From Deltaproteobacteria bacterium (lineage in GTDB: Bacteria; Bdellovibrionota; Bdellovibrionia; Bdellovibrionales; Bdellovibrionaceae), in assembly GCA_017302835.1 (NCBI GenBank), contig JAFLCC010000003.1, positions 124,001 to 188,000 on the forward strand: a DNA stretch of 64,000 nt. The letters are read 5' to 3'. Within the stretch, counting starts at the first letter, position 1. Each line of letters opens with the position of its first letter. Shown here piece after piece: positions 18,095-26,422 of this stretch. Position numbers and translations under genes: made by a program. Below the pieces are notes generated by a model that worked only from the letters and a program-made list of their open reading frames with translations, was not told where the DNA came from and did not search any database.

Positions 18095-19079
18095 TTTTTC
18101 TCCACAAATGAAATATTTCTTTCTCTCCAAATAAGCCTTGGGGTCTTAATATCATAATAAAAATAAGCGCAAGAGAATAAATGACCATACGAAGGTCTAC
18201 TCCTCCGGTAAATTCTTTTAGAGAACGCAAGATTTCAGGAAGGAGGGTGATGAAAAATGCGGAAGCTAAGCAGCCCGTCATGCTGCCCATTCCGCCAAGA
18301 ACGACCATGATGACGGCATCAATACTCATGAGAAAGGTAAAACTTGCCGGGCTTACATAATTTGTGAAATGAGCATATAAAGAGCCGGCGATGCCTGCAA
18401 AAAAACTGGAAACCACAAAGGCTTGGACTTTCATTTGTGTTGTATTAATTCCCATAGCTTCTGCTGCAATTTCATCTTCACGGACACTCAAGAACCCTCT
18501 GCCATGGCTGGATTTTAATAATCTCCAAATAACAAAAAAGCAAAGCAGAGCCCAGAAAGTAGCAAAAATTAAAGAGATGACGAACTTATCAATGATAAAG
18601 CCACCCAAATTTAACTCAGGCAATGAAGGGATCGAAGAAATACCAATGGACCCACCGAAGAAAGTAATATTATTTAAACTCACACGGATGATTTCGCCAA
18701 AACCTAAGGTGACTATGGCTAGGTAATCTCCCTTCAACCGGAGAGAGGGTAAACCGACGAAATATCCAACCAATCCTGCACAAAGTCCGCTTCCAAGAGA
18801 AATTAAAATGGCCACAGGAAGACCTAAAATTCCCTCAGGAAAAGGTAATTTTGTTGTCAGAATGGCAGTGAAATAAGCACCGATGGCGACGAAGCCTGCA
18901 TGTCCTAATGAGAACTGTCCTGTATAGCCATTAATCAAGTTGAGACTCATTCCCATGATTGAGTTCACAAACAGAAAAAGTAGCACTAATTGAATATATG
19001 AATTAGTAAGTAAGCCCAACGTACTAGCAACTAAGATGATAATGAAAGCAGAGAGGATAGGGGTTTTTAAAGCATTCAT
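18075..19079 (-). CDS. livM: Branched-chain amino-acid ABC transporter permease LivM
   Basis: 334 residues starting at ATG 19079, immediately after the livH stop (19081-19083). About nine membrane helices with the LivM signature NLINGYTGQFSLGHAGFVAI near the N terminus and MVVLGGMGSMTGCLASAFF. Forms the channel with LivH. Confidence 0.93.
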   Translation of the reverse strand: MNALKTPILSAFIIILVASTLGLLTNSYIQLVLLFLFVNSIMGMSLNLINGYTGQFSLGHAGFVAIGAYFTAILTTKLPFPEGILGLPVAILISLGSGLCAGLVGYFVGLPSLRLKGDYLAIVTLGFGEIIRVSLNNITFFGGSIGISSIPSLPELNLGGFIIDKFVISLIFATFWALLCFFVIWRLLKSSHGRGFLSVREDEIAAEAMGINTTQMKVQAFVVSSFFAGIAGSLYAHFTNYVSPASFTFLMSIDAVIMVVLGGMGSMTGCLASAFFITLLPEILRSLKEFTGGVDLRMVIYSLALIFIMILRPQGLFGEKEIFHLWRKNDKTTP

Positions 19080-19080
19080 A

Positions 19081-19983
19081 TTAAACTTTCTCGATAGTGT
19101 TTTTTCCAAAAATGCCTGCAGGTTTGAATAATAATATAAAAATTAAAATTCCAAAGGCTAAAGCATCTCGATACTGAGAAGACCCATAGACGACCACCAA
19201 TACTTCTGAAATTCCTAGAACCAGTCCTCCGACGACGGCCCCAGCAATACTTCCAATTCCTCCAAGAACAGCTGCTACAAAGGCTTTCAAGCCTATCATG
19301 GTGCCCATTAAGGGTTCAATTTTTTGATATTTAATTCCCACAAGGACGCTACCGATTCCAGCCAAAGAAGAGCCAGCAATAAATGTAAGGGCAATGGTTC
19401 GGTTCACATTGATTCCAAGGATCGAGGCTACGGCTGGGTTGTGACTTACAGCTCTCATTCCTTGTCCCATTTTGGTATGATAGACTAAAAAATGCAATCC
19501 CAGCATCGAGAGAAGACTAACTCCTAATATAGTCACATCGAATGTATTTATAGAAACCCCTCCAACTTCAAATAAGAGTTGATTATTGATCAAGTTGGGG
19601 AATACTTTTGGATCGGCTCCAAAAATAATTTGGGCAAAATACTGCAAAAACAAACTCACTCCAATGGCTGTAATTAAAACATTGAGTTTTGGTTGTTTTC
19701 GCAAAGGTCGATAGGCAAACTTTTCAATTGTTAAAGCCAACAAACTACAAAGAATCATTGTTATGACTAAAATAATAATTAATGTGGAATAGCTGGGTGA
19801 CTTCTCTAAATTTAAGAACTTTGCTGAATAGTAGGCAAAGAAAGCGCCCATCATGTAAACTTCAGAATGGGCAAAATTAATCATCTGCAAAATTCCATAC
19901 ACCATGGTGTAACCAAGAGCGATAAGAGAGTAGATACTTCCAATACTAAGACCATTAATAAAATGTTGAATAATTTCTTCCAT
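19081..19983 (-). CDS. livH: Branched-chain amino-acid ABC transporter permease LivH
   Basis: 300 residues, eight or so membrane helices. N-terminal GLSIGSIYSLIALGYTMVYG and ending region KAFVAAVLGGIGSIAGAVVG are diagnostic. Partner permease of LivM, second gene of the operon. Confidence 0.93.
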   Translation of the reverse strand: MEEIIQHFINGLSIGSIYSLIALGYTMVYGILQMINFAHSEVYMMGAFFAYYSAKFLNLEKSPSYSTLIIILVITMILCSLLALTIEKFAYRPLRKQPKLNVLITAIGVSLFLQYFAQIIFGADPKVFPNLINNQLLFEVGGVSINTFDVTILGVSLLSMLGLHFLVYHTKMGQGMRAVSHNPAVASILGINVNRTIALTFIAGSSLAGIGSVLVGIKYQKIEPLMGTMIGLKAFVAAVLGGIGSIAGAVVGGLVLGISEVLVVVYGSSQYRDALAFGILIFILLFKPAGIFGKNTIEKV

Positions 19984-19998
19984 GATTTAAATTCTGTA

Positions 19999-21129
19999 TT
20001 AGGGAGCAACCGTTGTCACATATTTTCTTTTTTCATTTTCAACTTGAACGACGACAGCACTTTTAACAGCATTTCTTTGATCGTTGATTGTAATATTGCC
20101 GGTGACACCAACAAAATCTTTGGTCTTGGCTAACTCGTCCCGAATATTTTTAGAAGTTAAATCCTTCGTTCGGGTCATGGCATCAGCTAAAATTTTAGCA
20201 GCATCATATCCTAAAGCGGCTAAGCCATCTGGAACTTCATTATTATATCTTTGTTTAAAGTTCTTAATAAATTCAACAACAATGGGACTTGTGGATTCCG
20301 TAGTGTAGTGGTTAGAAAAGTAATGACCGTTTATCGCTTCTTTTCCCACCTCATGAAGTTTTGGAGAGTCCCAGCCATCTCCACCTAATAGGGTGACTTT
20401 GATTTCAAGCTGCTTCACTTGCTGGGCAATCATCCCAACATCTGTATAATATCCAGGAATGAAAATAACATCAGGTTTTTTTGCTTTGAACTCAGTGAGC
20501 TGGGTTTTGAAATCCATATCCTTAGGTTGGTAGCTGAGATCAGCCACAACTTCTCCACCAAATTTTTTAAATTCAGCAGCAAAAACATTGGCCAGTCCTT
20601 CGCTATAGGTATCACCATTTTTTCTCAATACCGCAGCTTTTTTGGCCTTTAAATTCTCAGTTGCAAATTTAGCCATGACGTATCCTTGAAAAGGATCTAG
20701 AAAGCAAACGCGAAAAATATGGTCACCCTTTTCGGTAACTTCAGGGGCCGTCGAGCTTGGTGAGATCATTGGAATGCCGTTCTTTTGAGCAATTGGAGCT
20801 GCGATAATAGACCTCGAGGAAGCCACCTCACCAAGAAGGGCCATGACCTTATCTTGGGTAATTAAGCGAGTCACCACCTTTGCCGTTTCTTCGTTTTTTC
20901 CTTGATCGTCTTCAGTGATAAGTTTTATTTTTTTTCCTTTGATTCCACCCTTCGAGTTAATTTCATCAAAGGCCATTTTAATTCCTTTATTGGTAGAAAT
21001 TCCAAAAGTGGCATCATCGCCAGTCAGTGAGCCATACTCTCCAACAAGAATAACATCTTCTTTTTTGGTACAAGAACTTAATATCAATAAACTTAAGAAA
21101 AATAACTTTAGAAAATGAACAGATCTCAT
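19999..21129 (-). CDS. ABC transporter substrate-binding lipoprotein (LivJ/LivK type)
   Basis: 376 residues. Signal MRSVHFLKLFFLSLLI with lipobox LSSC, so it is a lipid-anchored binding protein, as usual where the cell envelope lacks a free periplasmic receptor pool or in this lineage. Peripla_BP_6 fold: VGEYGSLTGDDATFGISTNK, GEVASSRSIIAAPIAQ, PGYYTDVGMI. First gene of the operon; the true ligand (branched-chain or other amino acid) is not determined by sequence. Confidence 0.9.
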   Translation of the reverse strand: MRSVHFLKLFFLSLLILSSCTKKEDVILVGEYGSLTGDDATFGISTNKGIKMAFDEINSKGGIKGKKIKLITEDDQGKNEETAKVVTRLITQDKVMALLGEVASSRSIIAAPIAQKNGIPMISPSSTAPEVTEKGDHIFRVCFLDPFQGYVMAKFATENLKAKKAAVLRKNGDTYSEGLANVFAAEFKKFGGEVVADLSYQPKDMDFKTQLTEFKAKKPDVIFIPGYYTDVGMIAQQVKQLEIKVTLLGGDGWDSPKLHEVGKEAINGHYFSNHYTTESTSPIVVEFIKNFKQRYNNEVPDGLAALGYDAAKILADAMTRTKDLTSKNIRDELAKTKDFVGVTGNITINDQRNAVKSAVVVQVENEKRKYVTTVAP

Positions 21130-21206
21130 GGACTCTCCTTTAAAAAGAACACTGTCCTCATTTCTGAAGTCAGGGTCAATTTCAAATCTTTGATTGTCGC
21201 AGCAAA

Positions 21207-22022
21207 TTAATCTTCTGATTTTTCAATGGAGGTTCGAATTATTGATTTAATATGATTTTTTCTTTGGTTGCCTCCAACCAGATTTTTAAGTTGATCATGT
21301 AAAGACGAATCATTGATAAGGGCCCCGAGGGTGCCTTCGCCTTTGTCAATTTTCGTGATAATACGGTTCATTTTATCTAAGGTGTTTTTAAATTGTTGGC
21401 TTGGCAAACCATCGGCAGAGAAATCAGTTATCATTTTTAAGGATTCTTTACTTATTTTTTTAAAATCTTCTGATGAAGAGTTAAGATTTGCGATAATGTT
21501 TCCAATTTTATTTTCCGCATTTATGGTTTTCGTAAGTTTGTACATCTCATTGATGATATCGAAGATCTTTTCGCTCTCTTTTCCTCGCTCAGAAAGAACA
21601 TTGAAAAAATCAGTAGCTTTAGCAATTGGTAATGTTTCTCCATCTTCAACAAGATTTTGAGAATTGGCTCCTGGGATAATATAGATATATTTATCACCTA
21701 ATGCTCCTTGAGTACGGATCTCTGCTTGGGAACCTTTAAACACTCGCGATAAATACTCTTTTTCGATTTTCATTTTAACTCGAAGAGAGTTATTTTCAGG
21801 AACGAAATCTATGCGCTCGATATTTCCAATGACAACACCGGATAACGAAACAACGCTCCCACGCGCTAGACCTTGTACACTTTCAAAGTCAGCATATAAG
21901 CTCGAAAAGCTTGAAAATAAAGTTTTGTTAGCTCCTAACATAAAGATGGTACCCATAATGGCTATCATTCCTACGGATACGAAAATTCCTACTTTAATTT
22001 GGTTCATTTTACTGGATTCCAT
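21207..22022 (-). CDS. MCE-domain lipid-transport protein, MlaD-like
   Basis: 271 residues. One N-terminal membrane helix (about 10-30) followed by an MlaD/MCE domain (about 36-115; SSLYADFESVQGLARGSVV, GSQAEIRTQGALGDKYIYI), then a helical tail (about 140-260). MCE proteins form hexameric rings carrying lipids between inner and outer membrane. The ATG overlaps the ATPase stop (TAATG). Last gene of an Mla-type operon. Confidence 0.88.
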   Translation of the reverse strand: MESSKMNQIKVGIFVSVGMIAIMGTIFMLGANKTLFSSFSSLYADFESVQGLARGSVVSLSGVVIGNIERIDFVPENNSLRVKMKIEKEYLSRVFKGSQAEIRTQGALGDKYIYIIPGANSQNLVEDGETLPIAKATDFFNVLSERGKESEKIFDIINEMYKLTKTINAENKIGNIIANLNSSSEDFKKISKESLKMITDFSADGLPSQQFKNTLDKMNRIITKIDKGEGTLGALINDSSLHDQLKNLVGGNQRKNHIKSIIRTSIEKSED

Positions 22023-22747
22023 TAATGTGCCTCGCCGTTTATAAATTTATTTACAATTCCAGTTCTATCTTCATGAATTTCATCGATCTTCCCAGTAAAG
22101 GCAATTTTCCCATTGAGCAAGAAGCACATTTTATCACAAACAGCAAAAGCTGTTGGCATGTCATGGGTGACTAAAATGGAAGTTTTTCCCTGTGATTTTA
22201 ATTTCAAAATATGTTCTTGGATTTTTTTGGTATTGTAAGGGTCTAGTCCAGCCGTGGGTTCATCATAAAGGATGACGCTGGGTAAGGTCATTAAGGCTCT
22301 GGCTAAACCCACCCTTTTTTGCATGCCTCCAGAAAGATTTCCGGGAAATAAGTTTTCGTTATTAGCAAGTCCGAATTCCTGGAGCTGTTCTAAAATTAAT
22401 TTTTTAATTTCCAAATCTGGCAACGTTGTATGTTCTTTTAATGGATAAGCTAAATTTTCAAACACGGTCATGGAGTCAAAAAGGGCTCCACCCTGAAACA
22501 CATAGGCAACTTTTTTTCGAGTCTCAACCAATTGAGACTCGTTGTAATCAGTAATATCCTCGTTATCAATGATGATTTGCCCGCTATCTGGTTTTTCCAA
22601 GCCAATGAGACTCCTCAGGATGACACTTTTCCCAGCCCCCGAACCACCAATAAGTCCCATGCATTCCCCTTTTCCCACTTTGAAGGACACATCGGAATGA
22701 ATGATTTTATTTCCAAATGACTTTTTAAAGTGTTTGACCTCAATCAT
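22022..22747 (-). CDS. Mla-type ABC transporter ATPase
   Basis: 241 residues. Walker A GLIGGSGAGKSVILRSLIG, signature NLSGGMQKRVGLARAL and Walker B ILYDEPTAGLDP match MlaF (Ttg2A). It powers lipid movement with the permease upstream. Overlaps the MCE gene by one base and lies 7 bases after the permease gene. Confidence 0.9.
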   Translation of the reverse strand: MIEVKHFKKSFGNKIIHSDVSFKVGKGECMGLIGGSGAGKSVILRSLIGLEKPDSGQIIIDNEDITDYNESQLVETRKKVAYVFQGGALFDSMTVFENLAYPLKEHTTLPDLEIKKLILEQLQEFGLANNENLFPGNLSGGMQKRVGLARALMTLPSVILYDEPTAGLDPYNTKKIQEHILKLKSQGKTSILVTHDMPTAFAVCDKMCFLLNGKIAFTGKIDEIHEDRTGIVNKFINGEAH

Positions 22748-22754
22748 AAATTAC

Positions 22755-23549
22755 CTATGACATTCTTTCTAAAATCCAAAATAACTTAGATAAAAAGAAA
22801 TCACCTACCAAAACAAGGATAGAAGAAACCACAACAGCTTTTGTGGTGGCAATTCCCACTTCCTTTGTTCCATTTTTTACGGTTAAACCAAAGTAACAAG
22901 AAGGAATTGATATAAATAGTGCAAAGAAAAAACTTTTACCAAATCCTGCAAAATAATCTTTTAAAGTCACCGTCGTAAGAATCTTTAATAAATAAAAATT
23001 TGGATCTAACTTAAGCTCCGAGTAGCCAACAATTAAAGCACCAAAGTTGCTGACTATATTTGAAATACCCACAAGAATCGGAAGAGAAAGAAGTGTGGCC
23101 AAAACCCTAGGGATGACGATTTTTTTTATGGGAGAGGTTCCTAAGGCTCGAATGGCATCAATCTGTTGAGTTACAACCATGCTCCCAATTTCAGAAGCAA
23201 AACCAGCGCCGACTCTGGCCGCGACCATTAAAGAAGTAAAAACTGGACCCATCTCTCTAAGCACCGTTGCTGATACAAGTTTGGGGACATAAAGTTTCCC
23301 ACCAAATTTTTCAAGGCCAAGACCAAATTGGAGCGACATCACCATTCCGGTACTCAAAGCGGTGATGACAATAAGGGGTAAGGATCGATTTCCTACATGA
23401 AAGACCTGGTCGATAAGTAAGCGCCAGTAAATGGGGCCTTTAAAAATGTCTCTCGTTATTTGATAAGAAAGAATTCCAATTCCACCAAAAAAAGAAAGTG
23501 TTTCATTTAAAAATAAAATTAAGGGCGAGTTAAATATCAAGTCTGTCAT
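22755..23549 (-). CDS. Mla-type ABC transporter permease (MlaE)
   Basis: 264 residues, six membrane helices of the MlaE family: GNRSLPLIVITALSTGMVMS, REMGPVFTSLMVAARVGAGF and EIGSMVVTQQIDAIRALGTS are the strongly conserved core. Four-base overlap with the upstream lipoprotein gene. Confidence 0.92.
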   Translation of the reverse strand: MTDLIFNSPLILFLNETLSFFGGIGILSYQITRDIFKGPIYWRLLIDQVFHVGNRSLPLIVITALSTGMVMSLQFGLGLEKFGGKLYVPKLVSATVLREMGPVFTSLMVAARVGAGFASEIGSMVVTQQIDAIRALGTSPIKKIVIPRVLATLLSLPILVGISNIVSNFGALIVGYSELKLDPNFYLLKILTTVTLKDYFAGFGKSFFFALFISIPSCYFGLTVKNGTKEVGIATTKAVVVSSILVLVGDFFLSKLFWILERMS

Positions 23550-24037
23550 GGGGCCTTAAAACTTTCTTTGAACTGATTAAAAAAAGAAATCTCTGAATCA
23601 AAGTGTTCTTTTTTACCAGCAAATAAAAGAGTGTAAGTGCAGGAGTTTTTCTTAAGGGAAATCACATTCATTTTAATGGTCACTCCATCAAGGGTTCCAG
23701 AGGCAAGAGTTTCCTTGGCTTTTCTATGATTGAATTCTCGGAAATGGCTTTCGAGAATTTCAAGATTTTCAATACCTGATAAAGACTCAGATTCCAAAAG
23801 CTCTAAACTGGGATCCGTGTTAGCAGAACAATCAGAGAGGTAGGAGATAGAATTTCCCGTTTTTCTTGAAATCCAAACCCGGTCTCCTGTTTTTGAGGTG
23901 TGATCAAAAAAGGGGTCCGATGGAGCCGTAAAAATTAAATTTTTTGCTGCCTCGGGTTTTTGTGCAACGCCAATACTGATACAGCCAGAAATTATATACA
24001 TTGAAAAATATAAAACAAATTTTAAGTGGTTCCTCAT
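23546..24037 (-). CDS. Lipoprotein heading the Mla-type operon
   Basis: 163 residues with signal and lipobox IISGC. Features such as the pattern SISYLSDCS and a conserved Cys-Thr-Tyr near the end are seen in small lipoproteins next to MlaEFD in delta-proteobacterial genomes, but no biochemical role is known to me. Its bases 23850-23979, and the promoter-side stretch 24079-24166, reappear at 39690-39906. The intact copy is this one. Confidence 0.75.
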   Translation of the reverse strand: MRNHLKFVLYFSMYIISGCISIGVAQKPEAAKNLIFTAPSDPFFDHTSKTGDRVWISRKTGNSISYLSDCSANTDPSLELLESESLSGIENLEILESHFREFNHRKAKETLASGTLDGVTIKMNVISLKKNSCTYTLLFAGKKEHFDSEISFFNQFKESFKAP

Positions 24038-24166
24038 GGTGATTATATCGACAAGTTTTTAAAAAATTAGAGTCAAAAATATAGATTTAATTTAGTCAAA
24101 GATGTCAAAAGCAAGAAACCAGACTGACATAATGATGACAGGCTAGAAAATGAAAATTCTTTAAAT
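23850..24166. repeat. Left copy of island-flanking direct repeat (repeat A)
   Basis: Covers codons of the Mla lipoprotein, its start and the upstream region, ending TTTAAATG. Segments 23850-23979 and 24079-24166 match 39690-39818 and 39819-39906 with eight mismatches and one single-base indel by eye; the 99 bases between are absent in the right copy. Both copies end at the same base, after which sequences diverge. Confidence 0.92.
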
Positions 24167-24167
24167 G

Positions 24168-24255
24168 GAGGATTGGAAGAATTTAGCCCGAATCGTTCAA
24201 GCCCAACATCTAGGTTTTACTTGGTACTTGTTAAAATTGTGTATTTGGAATCGGT
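24168..24255. repeat. Repeat B, copy 1 (88 bp)
   Basis: Begins GAGGATTGGAAGAATTTAGC and ends TTTGGAATCGGT. It matches 31856-31943 over all 88 bases with five differences; shorter parts recur at 33826 and 39642. It directly abuts the left repeat A. Inside are two AAGCCC/TAGCCC hexamers nine bases apart. No clear coding potential is shared by the copies. Confidence 0.88.
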
Positions 24256-24258
24256 CTT

Positions 24259-24345
24259 TGGCATCAGCCGGACGAGCAATGTAGCTACAAATCTTCTCTC
24301 GCTTATCTCGCTCATTGGCTTTGGTAGCTACACCTGCATGGAGGG
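24259..24345 (-). pseudogene. Fragment of IS91/IS801-like transposase
   Basis: Minus-strand translation gives SLHAGVATKANERDK and REKICSYIARPADAK, matching the conserved Y2-transposase segment of the form LHA-x-V-x(3)-A-x(2)-R-x(3)-E-x(2)-CRYxARP. The frame is not open to a start and stops where repeat B begins, so it is a remnant of about 29 codons. Assigned by motif memory only. Confidence 0.5.
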
Positions 24346-24775
24346 AAAGAAATGTTCATACCGAGATCCCCATTCAACCACGAATCGGTTGACGTCAGAT
24401 CAAGAAATTCTGTCTCAACAGGAAATTCTGTCATAAGCATTCCAAAGTGAAGCCCCCCATAAGTTCCCGCTTAAAAATGAACTTGCAACACCTACAATGA
24501 CTGCCGCTAAAGAAGAAGCCTTAAAAAGAGTAATAGAAAAACTAAACCCTCCAAACATCGAGATCTTTTTAAAAAGACTTAGTTATTGCTTTAGAGGACT
24601 TATTTTAAAAAACCGGTGCAGACTCTTTGTAAAAATGAAGATTTTTTCCCTTTATTCTCACTTTGAAACAGTCCCAAACTTACTGGCTAAGTTTAATGCG
24701 AAAAATAATATATTCTTAAATTTTAATATCAAAATTAGGCTTTTCCTTATATCCTTAACAAGGGGAGTTAGAGCT
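24346..24775. other. Gap before the secreted heme-protein operon
   Basis: About 430 bases with no convincing gene. An open frame runs into the next gene from 24497 but has no ribosome site and low similarity to a signal peptide; the stretch at 24497-24590 looks protein-like (acidic helical) and may be another remnant. Confidence 0.5.
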
Positions 24776-26338
24776 ATGGGTATTTCATTCCGCAGTCATT
24801 TCGAAATAGCTATAGTTTGTTTTTATCAATTCGTTTCACCGGTATTTGCTCAAGTCCTGGAACAGCCTCGCTTACCAGAGCGGAAAATGTTATCAAGATG
24901 TTATTTTCATCTAACAGGTCATCAGCTAAAAAGTAGCGATCCGTTATGGGGACAACTTAAAAATCGAAGTGCTGTTTCCATCTGCTCTGAATTATTAGGC
25001 TCGCTTAAATTAGGCGCTGATGGGGTGCTCGTCCAGCCTAACAACACAGTTCAAAGAAAAATATTGAAACAGTTCGCAGACTTTCACCGCACTTGGATTC
25101 ATGGTTCTTGGGTTTTTCAAAATACCTTTCCGGATTCTTACGGAGGGGGTGTTGATATCTATGATGTGCAAGAACCCGCTCTTTATCTGACCCGGAACTT
25201 GGCGACTAGTGAACATTACTCAAAAGTTTTGCAAGGAAATAATACGGCTGTAGGGATCAGAGATAATACGAAACTAATTCCAGCCTTACCAGCAGCTGCC
25301 GGGGGATTCTTACGTCCTTCGCGAACAACGGTTAATGGCACCGAAGGCCCCAATCTTAATTCAACCATCATCAACTATACCACTTCCTCATCCTTTGGTT
25401 TAGCTGATTTGCTGGCCTTGCCTGTGCCTCTTATCCAAATGGGTGAAATTTACGGAATTGAAATGCGTTCCTATGTCGGCACTCCTCTGTTACCTGTAAT
25501 TTGGACCGAGCCCTACACGGCAGTCGCTACTTCGACTACTGAAGGAGTCACTGTTCCTCAGGCCTTTATGGCCAATCGAGGTGGTGGAGCTATTGGGTCT
25601 GTACCCTATATCATGTTAAATTTAGGTCATGGCTTTGATTACAAAGCTGATGGTGCGGCAAAACTTCCTCGGCGTTATATACTTTCAGTTTTCGATGATT
25701 TCCTGTGCCGTCAAGGACCCTTTGTTCGAGGCAGTGATGTTTCGATTTGGTTATCCGCAAAAAACGATGCCCCCGGTTTTAGAAAATCTGAATCTTGTTT
25801 ACGCTGTCATGCTTCCTTGGATCAATCGGCGATGGTCCTGCGCAATCTTCGATTCGGTGGAACCGCAAATGCGCCTTCTAATGCGATTTCGGACTATCGT
25901 ACACCCCCTGTATTGCTGACTTACAATGCAGACCAAGCGAGTCCCACTGAATTTTGGCCGTCCAGCAGTCAAACCAATTTTCATCGAAGCGCGCCAGCGG
26001 GCAAATTATATATGCGAAATATTGACGGCGCGATTGTTGATGTTGGATTGTCTAATTTGGAAAATTTGGGTCAGAGTTTAGCTAATACACCTGACTATTA
26101 TGCCTGCGCTGCCGCCCGCTATTTCGAGTATTTCACTAATAACAAAGTCCAGCTTTTAGATCCTTATGACATTTCCAATAATGACTATATGGAAAGTCTG
26201 AACGTCAAAGAAAAAGCCATGCGTGATTTTGTGCTAGGATTGGGAAGAAGCCTCAGGTCTGAAGGCGGCACATTGAAAAAATTAGTTATTCAAATTATGG
26301 AGTCTGATTATTATAGCCGCGCTAACTTTGGTCGCTAG
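24776..26338 (+). CDS. Secreted heme-motif protein (DUF1592/DUF1588-like context)
   Basis: 520 residues from ATG 24776, which has GGGGAG eight bases upstream and yields a signal peptide ending PVFAQ; the frame is open further upstream without support. One CxxCH heme motif (CLRCH, about residue 341) sits in the second half, and the end (CAAARYFEYFTN, later VIQIMESDYYSR) resembles the C-terminal part of planctomycete-type DUF1592/DUF1588/DUF1585 proteins. Those families pair with DUF1501/DUF1552 proteins exactly like the next gene. Base composition is visibly less AT-rich than the flanking flagellar genes. Substrate unknown. Confidence 0.75.
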   Translation: MGISFRSHFEIAIVCFYQFVSPVFAQVLEQPRLPERKMLSRCYFHLTGHQLKSSDPLWGQLKNRSAVSICSELLGSLKLGADGVLVQPNNTVQRKILKQFADFHRTWIHGSWVFQNTFPDSYGGGVDIYDVQEPALYLTRNLATSEHYSKVLQGNNTAVGIRDNTKLIPALPAAAGGFLRPSRTTVNGTEGPNLNSTIINYTTSSSFGLADLLALPVPLIQMGEIYGIEMRSYVGTPLLPVIWTEPYTAVATSTTEGVTVPQAFMANRGGGAIGSVPYIMLNLGHGFDYKADGAAKLPRRYILSVFDDFLCRQGPFVRGSDVSIWLSAKNDAPGFRKSESCLRCHASLDQSAMVLRNLRFGGTANAPSNAISDYRTPPVLLTYNADQASPTEFWPSSSQTNFHRSAPAGKLYMRNIDGAIVDVGLSNLENLGQSLANTPDYYACAAARYFEYFTNNKVQLLDPYDISNNDYMESLNVKEKAMRDFVLGLGRSLRSEGGTLKKLVIQIMESDYYSRANFGR

Positions 26339-26422
26339 CAGAATTTAATAAAAGTAGTAATTATAAGTAAACATAGTAGAAAATAAATAGGAACGACGGC
26401 AAAGGAAATAAAGGATCTTAGA

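Noticed and set aside
24173-24436. Open frame of 87 codons covering repeat B and the transposase remnant
   Set aside because: It starts inside a repeat, has no ribosome site and its antisense is a transposase motif; not a gene.
24497-24775. N-terminal extension of the heme-motif protein to 613 residues
   Set aside because: The start at 24776 has a good ribosome site and signal peptide; the upstream extension does neither.
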